The translations under genes and the position numbers were made by a program. Shown piece by piece: positions 26,401-37,300 of a stretch of 64,000 nt of DNA. The DNA is from Halichondria panicea (Eukaryota; Porifera; Demospongiae; Suberitida; Halichondriidae): the NCBI RefSeq assembly GCF_963675165.1, contig NC_087389.1, positions 2,700,001 through 2,764,000 of the forward strand, in the 5' to 3' direction. Positions within the stretch are counted from its first letter, which is position 1. Each line of letters opens with the position of its first letter. Below the pieces are notes generated by a model, which had not been told where the DNA came from, made no database searches, and saw only the letters and a program-made list of their open reading frames with translations.

Positions 26401-28341
26401 CAGTGCCATTCATTTCCTTAGGCTGCAGGAGGCATGTGATGATTGTAAAAAGAGTGAAAGCCTATTTCCTTTCATGCGTAATAAAACAATCGTAGAAGGA
26501 TAATGACAGCAATATGTGCAAGCTGATATTAGCATAAACCAAAACATTGTGAGTGGCATAATAACAATCACATGGACAGTAGCTGCTGCTCAACAGACAA
26601 TAGAAACAAGTGGCTACAGGCTAAGTCGGTATTAACTTACATGTACACTGTACCACATGTACATGCATGTATTATGAAGAAATGTTGTATGGGTTGAGAG
26701 AACCTATTGAAGACTAATGGCTATGAATGACATTGACCGAGGGGTTTCCACTACATGTACACAAGCAGCAAAGATACAATGAATGAAACTGATAATTATG
26801 GCTGCGCACACAATGCATCCAGCTACAGTAGCCACGTGCACTCACATGAACTTGCTCGTTGGAATGTGACTCTTCACTGAGGGACTTGAGGTTCACCTGT
26901 GAAAATATAGCACGTGGAATATGGAATACTCTGACGGTTAGGGCCATGTTGTAATAAACCCGAAGTACTTAGTGGGACTTATAAGACGGCCATACAAATA
27001 TAAAACTGTAGCGAATATGTGGATGTAATAATTAACGTACAGTGTTAAAAATAATGAACATACCAATCCTCCTAGGCCTGTTACCTTTGGACTGCAAGGT
27101 TGGGAAACTGCAGATGAATATCACACCCACATTATGTGCAGTATTCAGCTCTTAAGGATGCTAGCTAATGTGGTTAGCGGAATTCCCACATTGATTGCCT
27201 CAGGATTATTAGTCAAAGCTCATTAGCTAATATTAGCTGTTATTACTGTTATTAACAGTATTCATGCGTGCTTGGAATGCAATCTCTAGGCTCACTTGAT
27301 CGCAAACGGGAGACATTCCTTTGAGGTGGAGTCATGCTGACAATGAGGGCAGGGGTGGGAGACTGCGGACTTACCTCAGAGTTCTGTAGGGGTACAATAC
27401 ATTTGCAGCAGCAACTGCACCAACAGCTGCTTTTTCATAGCTGCATTACTAACCAATCGTAATTGGTCACAGTTTACAACAACTCTAATAACAGTACAAA
27501 ATCGATCAAACAACAATATGCTGCACACTATTATTGCACATGGAGGAATTTATTACATGTGTGGGCATATATAGTCTTAATGGCATGTGACACAACTATG
27601 AATAACATAAAAAATTGCTAAACTTGTATTAACTTCTGGCAATCTACTTAGTGAGGAGGAGGAGGTCACGACAGGCCCAAACAACACTAAATTGGGAGTA
27701 ACCAATTTATAATAATTGTATAGGCTTATAGTTTGATAAGCTATGAATAATTCATTTCCTGTTCAGAGTTAGAACAAATTCTGAGAAAGCTTGTTAATTT
27801 TTAGGTAAGTTAGTGACAATTAGTTTACATCAGCTGGAACATTTCTTACAAGGAAACCTGGCAAGCTCTACAAACATATGTACATGCAATTAAGCTCCCA
27901 AGGAAGAACCCATAAACCCGATGTTGCGACTAGTAGTTATGAGCATGCTGCATCATAAACTGTACTAGCTCTTACCTGACTGAGGTCTGTATCTGCCCAG
28001 GGTAAATCTGGAGTCTCCATTCCAATGCGTAGCCCTAGATAGCAGGGAGGAAAAAATGCATACGCATTCTCAGAACACAACTTAACTATGTAGGACAGAG
28101 ATCACATGCAGACCGAACTAGCTATGATGCACACATCAAACTAAAAATTACTGATCTTACCATTTGGGCTTCTACTGGAGCTGCAGCGGCGGGTATCCAT
28201 CAGCTGCTCATGGAGGTGTCTTATCTTCTTATGGGCCTCAGCTTCTCTAAAGAGTGCTTGGTAGAGCTGATCCTGTAGCTTAGACACTTCATCGTCAGAA
28301 GCAGTCACCACCAGCATTTGTTCAGGGTTTCCAAGAGACAT
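20418..28341 (-). CDS. Dbl-family Rho guanine nucleotide exchange factor (DH-PH)
   Basis: Nineteen exons in gene order: 28341-28161, 28034-27976, 27383-27375, 26896-26846, 26422-26351, 25571-25506, 25340-25281, 24499-24414, 24238-24108, 24047-23869, 23735-23604, 23443-23348, 23238-23140, 23024-22818, 22745-22667, 22502-22387, 22243-22064, 21138-20962, 20501-20418. Total 2064 nt, 687 residues. Residues about 15-55 look coiled-coil (DDEVSKLQDQLYQALFREAE). A Ser/Pro-rich basic linker follows. The DH domain spans exons with HNTVWDMFQQEIKYLTNLL, ILKIADVDKIFANL, GFVRALQQLPEF and LSDLLIAPMQH. The PH domain has VYKGILRLLDSKAK, HVFLFTDFLLFTE, a beta-strand core, and the helix tryptophan in NKWLTQIFHA. 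It should load GTP on Rho GTPases at membranes. The closest subfamily may be PLEKHG-like, uncertain. Confidence 0.88.
20615..20653. repeat. short near-perfect palindrome
   Basis: CAGTAATTGCACGTCGT is mirrored by ACGACGTGCAATTACTG across a 5-base spacer, downstream of the RhoGEF PH exons inside its last intron. Hairpin-forming; no function assigned. Confidence 0.8.
24730..25050. repeat. dispersed repeat, copy 2 (partner 18640-18900)
   Basis: Located in a RhoGEF intron. Carries GATAAACTCCCACGCACCG, GTATTTCACATG, TTGAAACACGAATATTAG and AAAGTTTTGCACCAGC, matching the copy at 18640-18900 in the same order. Non-coding; ends not resolved. Confidence 0.5.
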
Positions 28342-28434
28342 GGCTAGCTATATTGCATGGAAACTAGTTAATTTCTAGAGTAGCCGGGCCAAAGAACTAC
28401 GGTTTATTTTTGTTTGCCACTGCAGGGGTGTGGC

Positions 28435-28566
28435 TAGCCTCGATCCCAGGCCGAGTTTTCGCTTTTATAACGGTTAGGCGAACAACTGGGATCGAGGCTT
28501 GAGTGACACGACCAGTTGTTTGCCTAACCGTTATAAAAGCGAAAACTCGGCCTGGGATCGAGGCTA
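28435..28566. mobile_element. fold-back MITE with TAGCCTCG termini and 9-bp target duplication
   Basis: A 132-bp element between the RhoGEF start and the TMEM177 stop. Its arms of about 55 bp are nearly perfect reverse complements: left end TAGCCTCGATCCCAGGCCGA, right end TCGGCCTGGGATCGAGGCTA. The flanking 9-mer GGGTGTGGC occurs exactly on both sides (28426-28434 and 28567-28575). Perfect arms and an intact duplication suggest a young insertion. A 9-bp duplication is typical of Mutator-like transposases; no ORF is present, so it moved in trans. Confidence 0.88.
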
Positions 28567-28646
28567 GGGTGTGGCATAATTAAACTGATGAGTGACACGA
28601 TCATTACCAATTTGGATATAACTTGCATGCATACAGAAACAATCAG

Positions 28647-30889
28647 CTATCTTCCAACATAGTCATAGTCATTGCCACTCAATGCAAGTAGGTCATTCAA
28701 GCGTTCCAGTCGATCTACAGTGAAACATTAACAATTTTCAGGACGTGCATGAAAACCTACGCAGTGTTTATCTCAATGAACTGATTTAAAGTTTTTAACC
28801 AGCTCATTATTATGCTACTATGTGGAAGTAATCTCACAATTACACAAACTACTACGTCTAAAGAGTCTTTTGAATTTGAAGGTTTCGCTATAATTCATCA
28901 AAAATACTACATTGTATACATAACAACATTTCCCTCGTACTTATACAACAGTTTCTGACCTCTGTACGAAGGGTGACTCTTGAATGAGGCAGTGAATCTC
29001 TCCAGTGAGTATCTGCTAGGTGGTTCCCTACAACAGTACACAAGCCACCTTAACTTTAAAGTAAATGTAATTGAAGCTTAAGCAAAAACGTATTCTCTAA
29101 AGTCACAACTGAGATGATGAGCACTTAACTTGCTGTTCAGACACAAGACAAATCTAAGAATCAGCATACTCAAGTACCATTATAATTATGTAATGAGACA
29201 GTTGTACCTAAGTATTGATTCCAGCTGCATGCCTCTCCTCATTAGCTCTGCTCCTCCCTCGGCATAGCTCCGCCTACACACAGCAGCCATTTTGTCAGCT
29301 CTGTACTCTTGCCAGTGATCTGACAATAATTATAGAGAGTGGATAGAACTCTGGGACACCATGGGATATAGACCAAAGGTAGTAACCAATTATTTCAAGT
29401 TTAGCATAATTATGTAGAAGACATGCATGTATGAATGGGAATACATGTGATACTGGGAAGCTGAAATACATGTAAGTGCGAAGTGCAATCTCCTTGCAAC
29501 AGATAGGGTAACTGTTATGTTACTGCATTAGTTTCATTGAGTGTGTAGCAAGGCATAATTCCCCGGTAACTATATAGATTGCTGGCTCTATAGTTGCCAA
29601 TCAACACTGAAATTTGCTATTACGCATAAAACAATTTTTTTTATATACTTACGAATTGTTGATGAAATCTGCACTTGTGCAACGAGTGCAAGAGAGAACA
29701 ACAGTGGGAAAGCTGCCACTATTCGACCAGGAAACATAGCTACAACGTTACAGGGCAGAAAGGAATACTAATTAATGCATTGTATAGTACACATATGCAG
29801 GCTTTGTGTGTGACTTCAAATTTATCAGAATTGAATTATGCTATGAGCTTGCAGTAAGTGGACCTGGAATGCTTAAAATCAGTATCTGAGGTAGGCATGT
29901 TGCTGAAAAAAAATGCACTTACATTTGGATAAAAATAGAGCAAAGTGATACCCACAAACCAGCACAGCTGGTGATAATAGAGTGTGATAGACAAAGTCAT
30001 TGCTCTTCAAGTGAGCAACTTCATGAGCTATTCTGAAGTTGATGAGTTTAGCAGAGGGAGGGAGTATCTTAAGCAGCTGCTCTCCCTCCTCTGATTCCCA
30101 GTCAACTGGCTCTCCCTTCACAGCTATGTCACACTTATGTACATCCTTTGGGCTTCTAAAGAGCACTGTTCTGTGTGTGTGTGGGGGGGGGGGGCTATCA
30201 GAAAAATGCATGTTATATTGCACTAACATCGGTCACACTACATAAATAATAAATACAGCATTGCATGCATGTCAGTGGAGTGGATGTAGACGGTGAACAC
30301 CTTAATTGGGCACTTACGCATCTCGTGGACCTCAATTAAGAGTGTTCTAACTATGTTTATAGTCATAATATAATTTTAATCCCATGGCTGAATCAAAGTA
30401 GTAACTATTATTATTGCACGGGTACTCATACCACTAATCTATTTCACACCCACCTTGGTAGTCCAATGACAGCCCCCATGGGCAGAGCTGTAGACCCCCC
30501 ACACAAGCTGGAGAATCCTCTATTGACGAAAACCTGCACTCTCTCAGTGTTCGAAAGACCCTACAGTATCCACATACATGAGTACGGGTACATATTGCCT
30601 TATAGGCTTTTTACGTAATAATTTATTAAAATGAACATCCATTGTAAGAAATTTACCATAGACGCAGCAATCTTCCGAACATGAGCCACTAGTTCAATTG
30701 GTGCTTCAATCCTGTCAGCTTCTGAGCTGCAGGCATGCATGCATGGAGTCATTGGTAATATTGATGGACGATAGCACACCTCCATCTGATAATGGAAGGC
30801 AGAGCATGTGGGACAAAGTTGACACATAGAAGGCCTCCTGCGCACCAGTACACTAGACGCTTCATTCCGAAGATCCTGTTAGTTGACAT
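28647..30889 (-). CDS. TMEM177: transmembrane protein 177, mitochondrial
   Basis: Eight exons in gene order: 30889-30780, 30726-30657, 30533-30454, 30155-29923, 29739-29653, 29319-29208, 29027-28960, 28714-28647; 828 nt, 275 residues. Matches to TMEM177: N-terminal hydrophobic YWCAGGLLCVNFVPHALP, then GFSSL...LPMGAVIGLPR, VKGEPVDWESEEGEQL, FRIAHEVAHLKSNDFVYH before a second membrane segment, a third hydrophobic segment VAAFPLLFSLALVAQV, and HHWQEYRADKMAAVCRRSYAEGGAELM. In human cells TMEM177 is an inner-membrane protein that stabilises COX20 during cytochrome c oxidase subunit 2 assembly. Here the middle domain shows HEVAH, a metalloprotease-like HExxH that human TMEM177, as I recall it, lacks. 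Its start lies 262 bp from NDUFAF3, in divergent orientation. Confidence 0.9.
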
Positions 30890-31151
30890 CGATCCTATAA
30901 TGGCAAACCTTTTAATTATTATATCAAAACTCACAGGCCATTCTCAGCAACATTTGAGTCGGTAAAGGGTCAACACTCGGCCTTCTGACTTCTGGCTTTT
31001 GAAAACAATGAATTTAACTCATGATCTTTACCACTAACACCGCTTGAGAAGATATGCTGTTCCTTGTCAGAACTCTCTGCAGAACATGCCAGAAGTTCTA
31101 TGGCAACTGGTATAAGAGCTTTGATCAGAGATTCTCCTGTATAATATTATT
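30890..31151. promoter_or_regulatory. divergent promoter of two mitochondrial assembly genes
   Basis: The 262 bp between the ATG of TMEM177 (minus) and the ATG of NDUFAF3 (plus) must hold both promoters and 5' UTRs. No element was recognised with confidence. An upstream acceptor-like AG near each ATG leaves room for a non-coding first exon. Confidence 0.55.
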
Positions 31152-33731
31152 ATGCTTTATTCTAGTGTAGGGTTGCTGAAACAGTCAAGTGTGCAGTATC
31201 GGTGGAACAGTGAGAGTGTGAGTGAAGAGCTGTTTATTCCGACCACCTTCAACAAGTTGGAGGCCTCGGACAGTGCTCCCATGGTGAACGGCTACACCAC
31301 TCAAGGTTTCATCGTCAACGGCAACACTGTGTACGGATCAGTAGCTCTACTGCCCAGGGGAATATTGAATTGGAAGGTATGCATGTTGGGTATAATTGAG
31401 TTCTATCACTATATGCAGAGCCAGAGGAGGTACGACATCCGCGTGTCTTTAACACACACATTCCGAACTTTGACCTAAGGAATGTGTGTCTAAAACGTTT
31501 CCTTTGACACACGGATGTCGTACCTCCTCTGATGCAGAGCATGACATTGCTGTACCAAAGTAAAGTATTATTGTTGTATTGACTGCAGGTGACTTCTTGG
31601 GAAGACTTAGTTGTGGAACAATTTGCATTATTCTATTTACTTCATCCAAAGATAGGTGAATTAACTTTTTGAATTGTTTCATGCAATAAATTTAAGCAAT
31701 TTTCCACCAGATATTGTAGTCCTGGGTACTGGGTCTAAAGTGCAACGAGTGAACCTTGAACTTCTTTATGGCCTTAAGAAGAAAGGACTTAACATAGAAG
31801 TACAAGACACGGTGCGTTTCAACAGGAATATTACTACCAATAGTTGACGATAATTACAGTGCCAGGAAAAATTTATTATTTTTGCGAGACTATGTCAAAT
31901 GAATTTATATGATGGTATAATTATAGCCAACAACTTCGAATAATTCAACTGGCGCTGCAATTACACAACTACGGTAGTGGTTATTCCCTATCAAGGTGTC
32001 ATGGATTTTGAAGTACAGGGGGGAAATAAGGCCATGCTTTTAAAAGTACAGTAGCCTAGAGAGTAAAATACCACAATAGGGTGAGTAGTTGTACTCCAAT
32101 GTATCTCAAGATTGGAACATTTGTGCTGATACCATGAATGAATAAGCTACAACATGATTACCCAAAAGTTGTTGTACTGGGAAGGTGAAAATGGGGGTGA
32201 TCGTAAAAAAAATGTGTGTAACATCAAATATCTCTAGACAAATTTTTTGTATCAAAAGATAGAAAATTTATTAACGATGAATGTACAAAAACAATTAGAC
32301 CTTAGCCGACAAATTTGCTTGACCGCTAAGCGAAAAGGCACTCAAAAACAAAAAACTCGATAATTGATAGTAATCAGTTTATAAACCATGCATATGTTAG
32401 ATTAAAATACGGCCTGGTATCTATTGCATGTGTAATTATTATAGGCGTGGTCCATACACGCCCATGTACTGTATACAAAGCTTTAGCTAGCTAACTGTGA
32501 CCCTCTATGGTGTTGTCGAGAATGCTTGCACACTAGTCTGAAACCAGAAGAGGCTCTCATCTACCTCTATGATGGTTGAATGGTCGTGATGTTTTGAAGT
32601 TGGTTTCTATACAAATGAGCTTCTTCTGGCTTCATGAAGACTAGTGTGCAAGCCTTCTCGACAACACAATATAGAGCATAAGCCACAGCTTCACAGGAGA
32701 CAAGTATTTGTTAAAATTAATACGGAAAGAAACTAGTAAACAAACTAGTTTACGGTATAATTTTACAACGATTTACTAATGTATACAAGTCCCCCAGATT
32801 CTGGGGGACTTAGTTTGCGCATGTGCACTATCACCCATGCAATAGAGACCAGGCCGTATTTTAATCGGCCTGGTCGAGGCTAATTAATGTTAGATAAACT
32901 ATTCAAGAATGTTGTGCCAAAGTTTCATACCTTACCCGAATTAAAACAATTGGCCTTTTCCATCGCTAAGCGATTGTCTACTATAGAAATGTTGGTGTTA
33001 TATATTATATAAACCACCACATACCCACCACCTTTGGTTGCCATGGAAATCTTTTTGGATGTGTTTTAGATAATTTGTTCACCAACACAATGGTCATATT
33101 TTTTTGGAATTGTTCCAATCCCAAAATATTTACATTTATGTACCAATATGCACGCACCTAATTGCGTTTATTAGACTAGGTACTGTAACCAGAAAATGTT
33201 GCTAAAAAAATGTTACTTAACTCAGTCATACAACTAGTACCTGAATGCAAATTTTTAGGCGGGGAGGGGGGGTTGGAGCCAGGGGGGATGTCCCCCCTTT
33301 CCCCCTCCCTGTATGACACCCTGCCTATATTATTCCCTACTTACACGTACCACAACCATACAAACCTTTACATGTACAATGAGCCTCACTGCAAAGATTT
33401 TTATGCTCAACTTCCTCTTCTGCGCGTGTGCGTATAGCTACCCAAATAATATACGCCAAGTTCCAAAGATGTTATAATAATACGTATATATACGTACATG
33501 TTGTACATGCATGTATCTCAATCTACTTACATCATGTCAGACTCAGATTTCACTACATACAGTTCAGCATAATGTGTTACAAAATCACCAAAGGAAGTGT
33601 GCATATTAATGCTTTTATTTATTTTGCCTCTTTTTTTGCAGCCGAACGCTTGTGCTACATTCAACTTCCTACTGAGTGAAGGGAGGCCAGCTGGAGCGGC
33701 TCTGATACCACCCGAACATATAGCAACTTAA
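31152..33731 (+). CDS. NDUFAF3: NADH dehydrogenase (complex I) assembly factor 3
   Basis: Exons 31152-31376, 31589-31655, 31711-31811 and 33642-33731 join in phase to 160 residues. The family core is plain: FIVNGNTVYGSVALLPRGI, SWEDLVVEQFALFYLLHP, DIVVLGTGSKVQRVNLELL, KKGLNIEVQDT and PNACATFNFLLSEGR-AGAALIPP, the conserved end of the Mth938/DUF498 fold. The short basic, Ser-rich N terminus (MLYSSVGLLKQSS) is consistent with a mitochondrial presequence. In animals it acts with NDUFAF4 in early complex I membrane-arm assembly. The first two introns are short, but intron 3 is 1.83 kb and carries a transposon-derived repeat; intron 1 carries a MITE. It forms a head-to-head pair with TMEM177. Confidence 0.95.
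31422..31531. mobile_element. MITE, CAGAGGAGGTACGACA family, copy 1
   Basis: A 110-bp element in NDUFAF3 intron 1. Left end CAGAGGAGGTACGACATCCG, right end CGGATGTCGTACCTCCTCTG, inverted repeats that continue inward through CACACACATTCC-type sequence. Flanked on both sides by the identical 9-mer ATGCAGAGC (31413-31421 and 31532-31540). No coding capacity. Second copy at 43211-43357. Confidence 0.9.
32401..32882. mobile_element. TAGCCTCG-family element, left end truncated
   Basis: In NDUFAF3 intron 3. Left end ATTAAAATACGGCCTGGT, right end ACCAGGCCGTATTTTAAT followed by CGGCCTGGTCGAGGCTA. Internal direct and inverted segments around CTAGTCTGAAACCAGAAG and CTTCTGGCTTCATGAAGA, plus CACAATATAGAGCATAAG and CACTATCACCCATGCAATAG, match the element at 7240-7645. 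No ORF. Confidence 0.65.
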
Positions 33732-34371
33732 AATTTAGTTCTTTGTATGCCGGCAGTAATCGTTATTAACAGTTTATTTTAGGGGAATATGCCCCCCCCC
33801 CTTGGATTAGTTTGGTCCTTATTCAAACATTGTGTCAACATTAACTGCATACACAATTATTAGTCTTGTTCAAAGTAAATGTCAATAATGCTATCAAGGT
33901 CATTGTCTGTGAGTTTGTTTGTATAGCTATAATTATTAAATGTGATAGGATATGATTTCCGTATTACTAGAATATTTTGCTGGTGAAACACCTTTGCAAA
34001 TGAACTAAATCAGCAGTAATTAATGTTGACCCTTTGTGATCTAACTATTTGCGTATTGGCAAGGATCGTGTGTATTTACTAGTAGATTTTGCGGATTTTA
34101 TTGTTGTGAATTGATCGACCATCGCAAAGTTCACAAATGTTTGATGCTCGCAAAACTAATACGGTATACAGTACCTAGTCTCCTCGATTTGAAATGCATC
34201 TTACACCATGCATGCACCCAAATAGCAAAGCTTTTTCTGAGGAACATGCCACAAATTTGTTGTACATACACTGTAATTATTATTAAAATGTTGGTTTCGG
34301 CATTTGACTCCCGTCAACCCAATGTGATAAGAAACAAGTGTAGGTCACTTATGTAAGGTTCCTGTTTGTCT
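33732..34371. other. intergenic spacer between convergent genes
   Basis: 640 bp between the NDUFAF3 and TUBGCP6 stops. It holds a C-rich run near 33790 and, from about 33976 to 34135, a repeat segment (GGTGAAACACCTTTGC, TTGACCCTTT, CGTGTGTATT, TTTTGCGGATTT, CGCAAAGTT) also present at 63850-64000. No gene. Confidence 0.5.
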
Positions 34372-37300
34372 CTACTTGTAAAATCTATTAAAGTCCAATC
34401 TCAGTAAGAAGTCCTCCAAATGAGGTTGATACCCACGTTGCACCAGCTTGTCAACAACTGTATGTGTGCATGTTAATACGTACATGTACCTTACAAGTAT
34501 GAACTAAGAGAGTGATGGCACACATGTGTTTTTAGAGCACTGAAAGTAAGTATGTGCCGACGAAATTATACCCACTTAATATTGAAGTAGTGTGGCCTAG
34601 CTGGCTGTCAGGCCTAATAGGGTGCTATGACATGCATGTGCTATACATGCAGCTACATAACAATGGAATACATGTATATAGTCAAATGGAGACACTCACC
34701 TTTTATCAGCAGACCTGAGACCTCCCTGAACCTGTTATGTGTCTCTGTCATGGTTGCATAGCTCCTCTCAACACACACTCTCTCTCCTGTGAGCTCACTG
34801 CTGAACTTCAGGATGGAGCTGAAGATGTTTTGGATCAGCTTCATTACTGGTGCTGCTTTCTTGCTCAGTAAACACCTACATGTACATGTATAATTATGCA
34901 TACAAAGGATGATTGATGCCTAAAACCTTCACACAAAGAAATTGTCAGGTTTGCCTATCAGCAAGAGCTTACCTGAAAATCGCCTTATTAATGAAATTGT
35001 GGTGGGCTTGGATCAGCTCCTCAAAACTGTGAACCTACATCGATCAATACATGTACATGTAGTATGTTGGCAACGTAACTGTAAGTTAGACTGTGGGGGC
35101 AAGCTAAAGTGAATCACATGTTGATAATCACTGTCCATTTAGTAGTGAGAAATAGTCACACAATTACATACGTCATTTTCAAGGTCATTTTCAAACTCCC
35201 TCCATGTGATCTGGAACACCTGGTTGGCAATGTACCCGTGCATCACGTTGACAAAGTGCTGATACTCGTGTCTGTAGACTTGCAACTGTCTGGTTTGTGA
35301 GGGACTGAGCTGTTTGCTGACTTTGAGTTGATGGAAAGTGTTCTTAAGTGCCCATGAAGCTCTCTTCATCTGCAGTAGAAGCTGAAGAATCTGAAGGGAA
35401 GTAACATACAACTGTACATGTACATGTATTTGGGAACAACGTGTGTAACGCTGTATGTAATGACTGCTGTAAGTGTACATACAAGTGAGGCATGCACATA
35501 GCTAATTCCATACTAATTGTAGTTACATGTATAATTATTATGTACATGACATGTACACTACGTTACATACTGTATGATTATACATGCAACCAAACGCGTA
35601 CACGTATATACTTTGAAGGTATCACAACATCGGCACAAGCACATATCAACACTTACTTTACATGAACATTTATTTTCCGTACAATCGACTAGTTACGGCT
35701 GGTTGACATACATTGTAAACCAATGCAATTTCAATGAATGCCATACATGTACACATACAGACTAGAACTCATAGCTCACCTTATTGTATTTCTCTACTGA
35801 CGTGCTCGTTATCACAATATTACAAGGCCAGTCCACCTCATACTTTAGTTGCAAAAACTCAAGTGCATCAATTGCTATACAGGAAAAATGTTTACATTTA
35901 GCATTCAATTTGGTCTGCCTGAAATTAACTTATCCATTTGAAAGTAAATGGAAGAAACGCCTGTAAAGGCTCTATCTCTAAAGGACACCATTCTGCACAC
36001 ACCTTACAATGTACGTGAATAAGGGGTGTGATATATTAAGCCAATGCCAGTAGTATCATGATGTATACCTGCAGTACTTTTGTATAAGCAAATGTACCAG
36101 GACTGAATGATTATAGTACAGCTTACAAGCAATAGGTGATCTGCCAGGGCCAAAAGGTAACTATCTACATTTTCACGTTTGATCACATATACGATATTTT
36201 TTAGTGGGGTAAATTTATGTAATGGGGCTAGGATTTCCAATAATTGAACATGCCCACCATGAGTGTTGAGTGAGGTGGGGCGGTACTTTAGGGCAAAGCT
36301 GATCCTCTGAGCCTCTGGGCAGCGACTATGTACAGAAACCTCGAGAGCAGTCGAAAGCAGGGGGTTGAGAAAAGAGGGGGAGACAAGCACCCTCCAATCT
36401 CGACCATGGGTTAGCTCTTCACAAAGTCGAGTGGAGAGGGCATGGCCAAACTCACCGTCCTCAAGGAGCAGGAACCACTTAATTACATTGAAATGATGAG
36501 TGATGTGGCATTCTGACAGGAAGTACCTGAGAAGAGCCTCGTTGACTAGGGTGGATCTGCATGGGGAAACAATTAATACGCTTGTCTGATGTTCAATGGT
36601 CGTCACACTATTGTAAAATTAATGTTTGTGGATTGAAGTATAACGTATCTGTAATGTACATGTAGGTGCTGTACACTTCCTATTTTAAAGGCATGTATGG
36701 TTGCATGCTAGTAGTCACACAAGCCACGCCCCTTCATTCAAAGAAGGGTCTGGCAACAGTGTGCATGAATGTCTTAAACTATGCACCATTTCAGTTCACA
36801 AACAAAACTGAGAACAGAAAGGGGATAAGGGGATATAAAGGGGATGTGGACATATCAGTCAAAGACACGATCTAGCTACTGGTCTCGTAGTTCCAGCTCC
36901 GTGGAATTTTATCCTGCGCCAGGATCTTGGCGCCTAATTTGCACGCCCACTATAAAGTGGGTGTGGCAGAGTGAGTACGTAATTACATTCCACTGGGACA
37001 ACTCCACTTGCACACTGTTGTCAGACTCCTTCTTCGAGTGAAGGGGCGTGGCTTGCGAGATTAGCATGCTAGTAGATTATGAACTTACTGTGTGAGAATT
37101 GGGAGAGCCAGAGATTGCTCAATGAGAGCCGACAGTGGATAGACAGACAGAAACCCGGTGTCAATATCACTGTCATCCTGAACAGCAGGGCCAAGAACTG
37201 CACTCAGCATGTCCCGTGAGGAGGGATCATCTAGTCAATGAAAATTATACAAAAGTACGAGTTGCTTCCCAAACTGTTTGTTGTAAAAACAAATAGGAGA

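Noticed and set aside
29675-29857. 60-residue plus-strand open frame
   Set aside because: Antisense to the TMEM177 membrane-segment exon at 29653-29739; explained by that gene.
36004-36257. Continuation of the TUBGCP6 open frame past 36258
   Set aside because: Family homology stops at ALKYRPTSLNTH; a GTGGGC donor there joins in phase to the exon at 35874, which resumes the homology (LQLKYEVDWPCNIVI).
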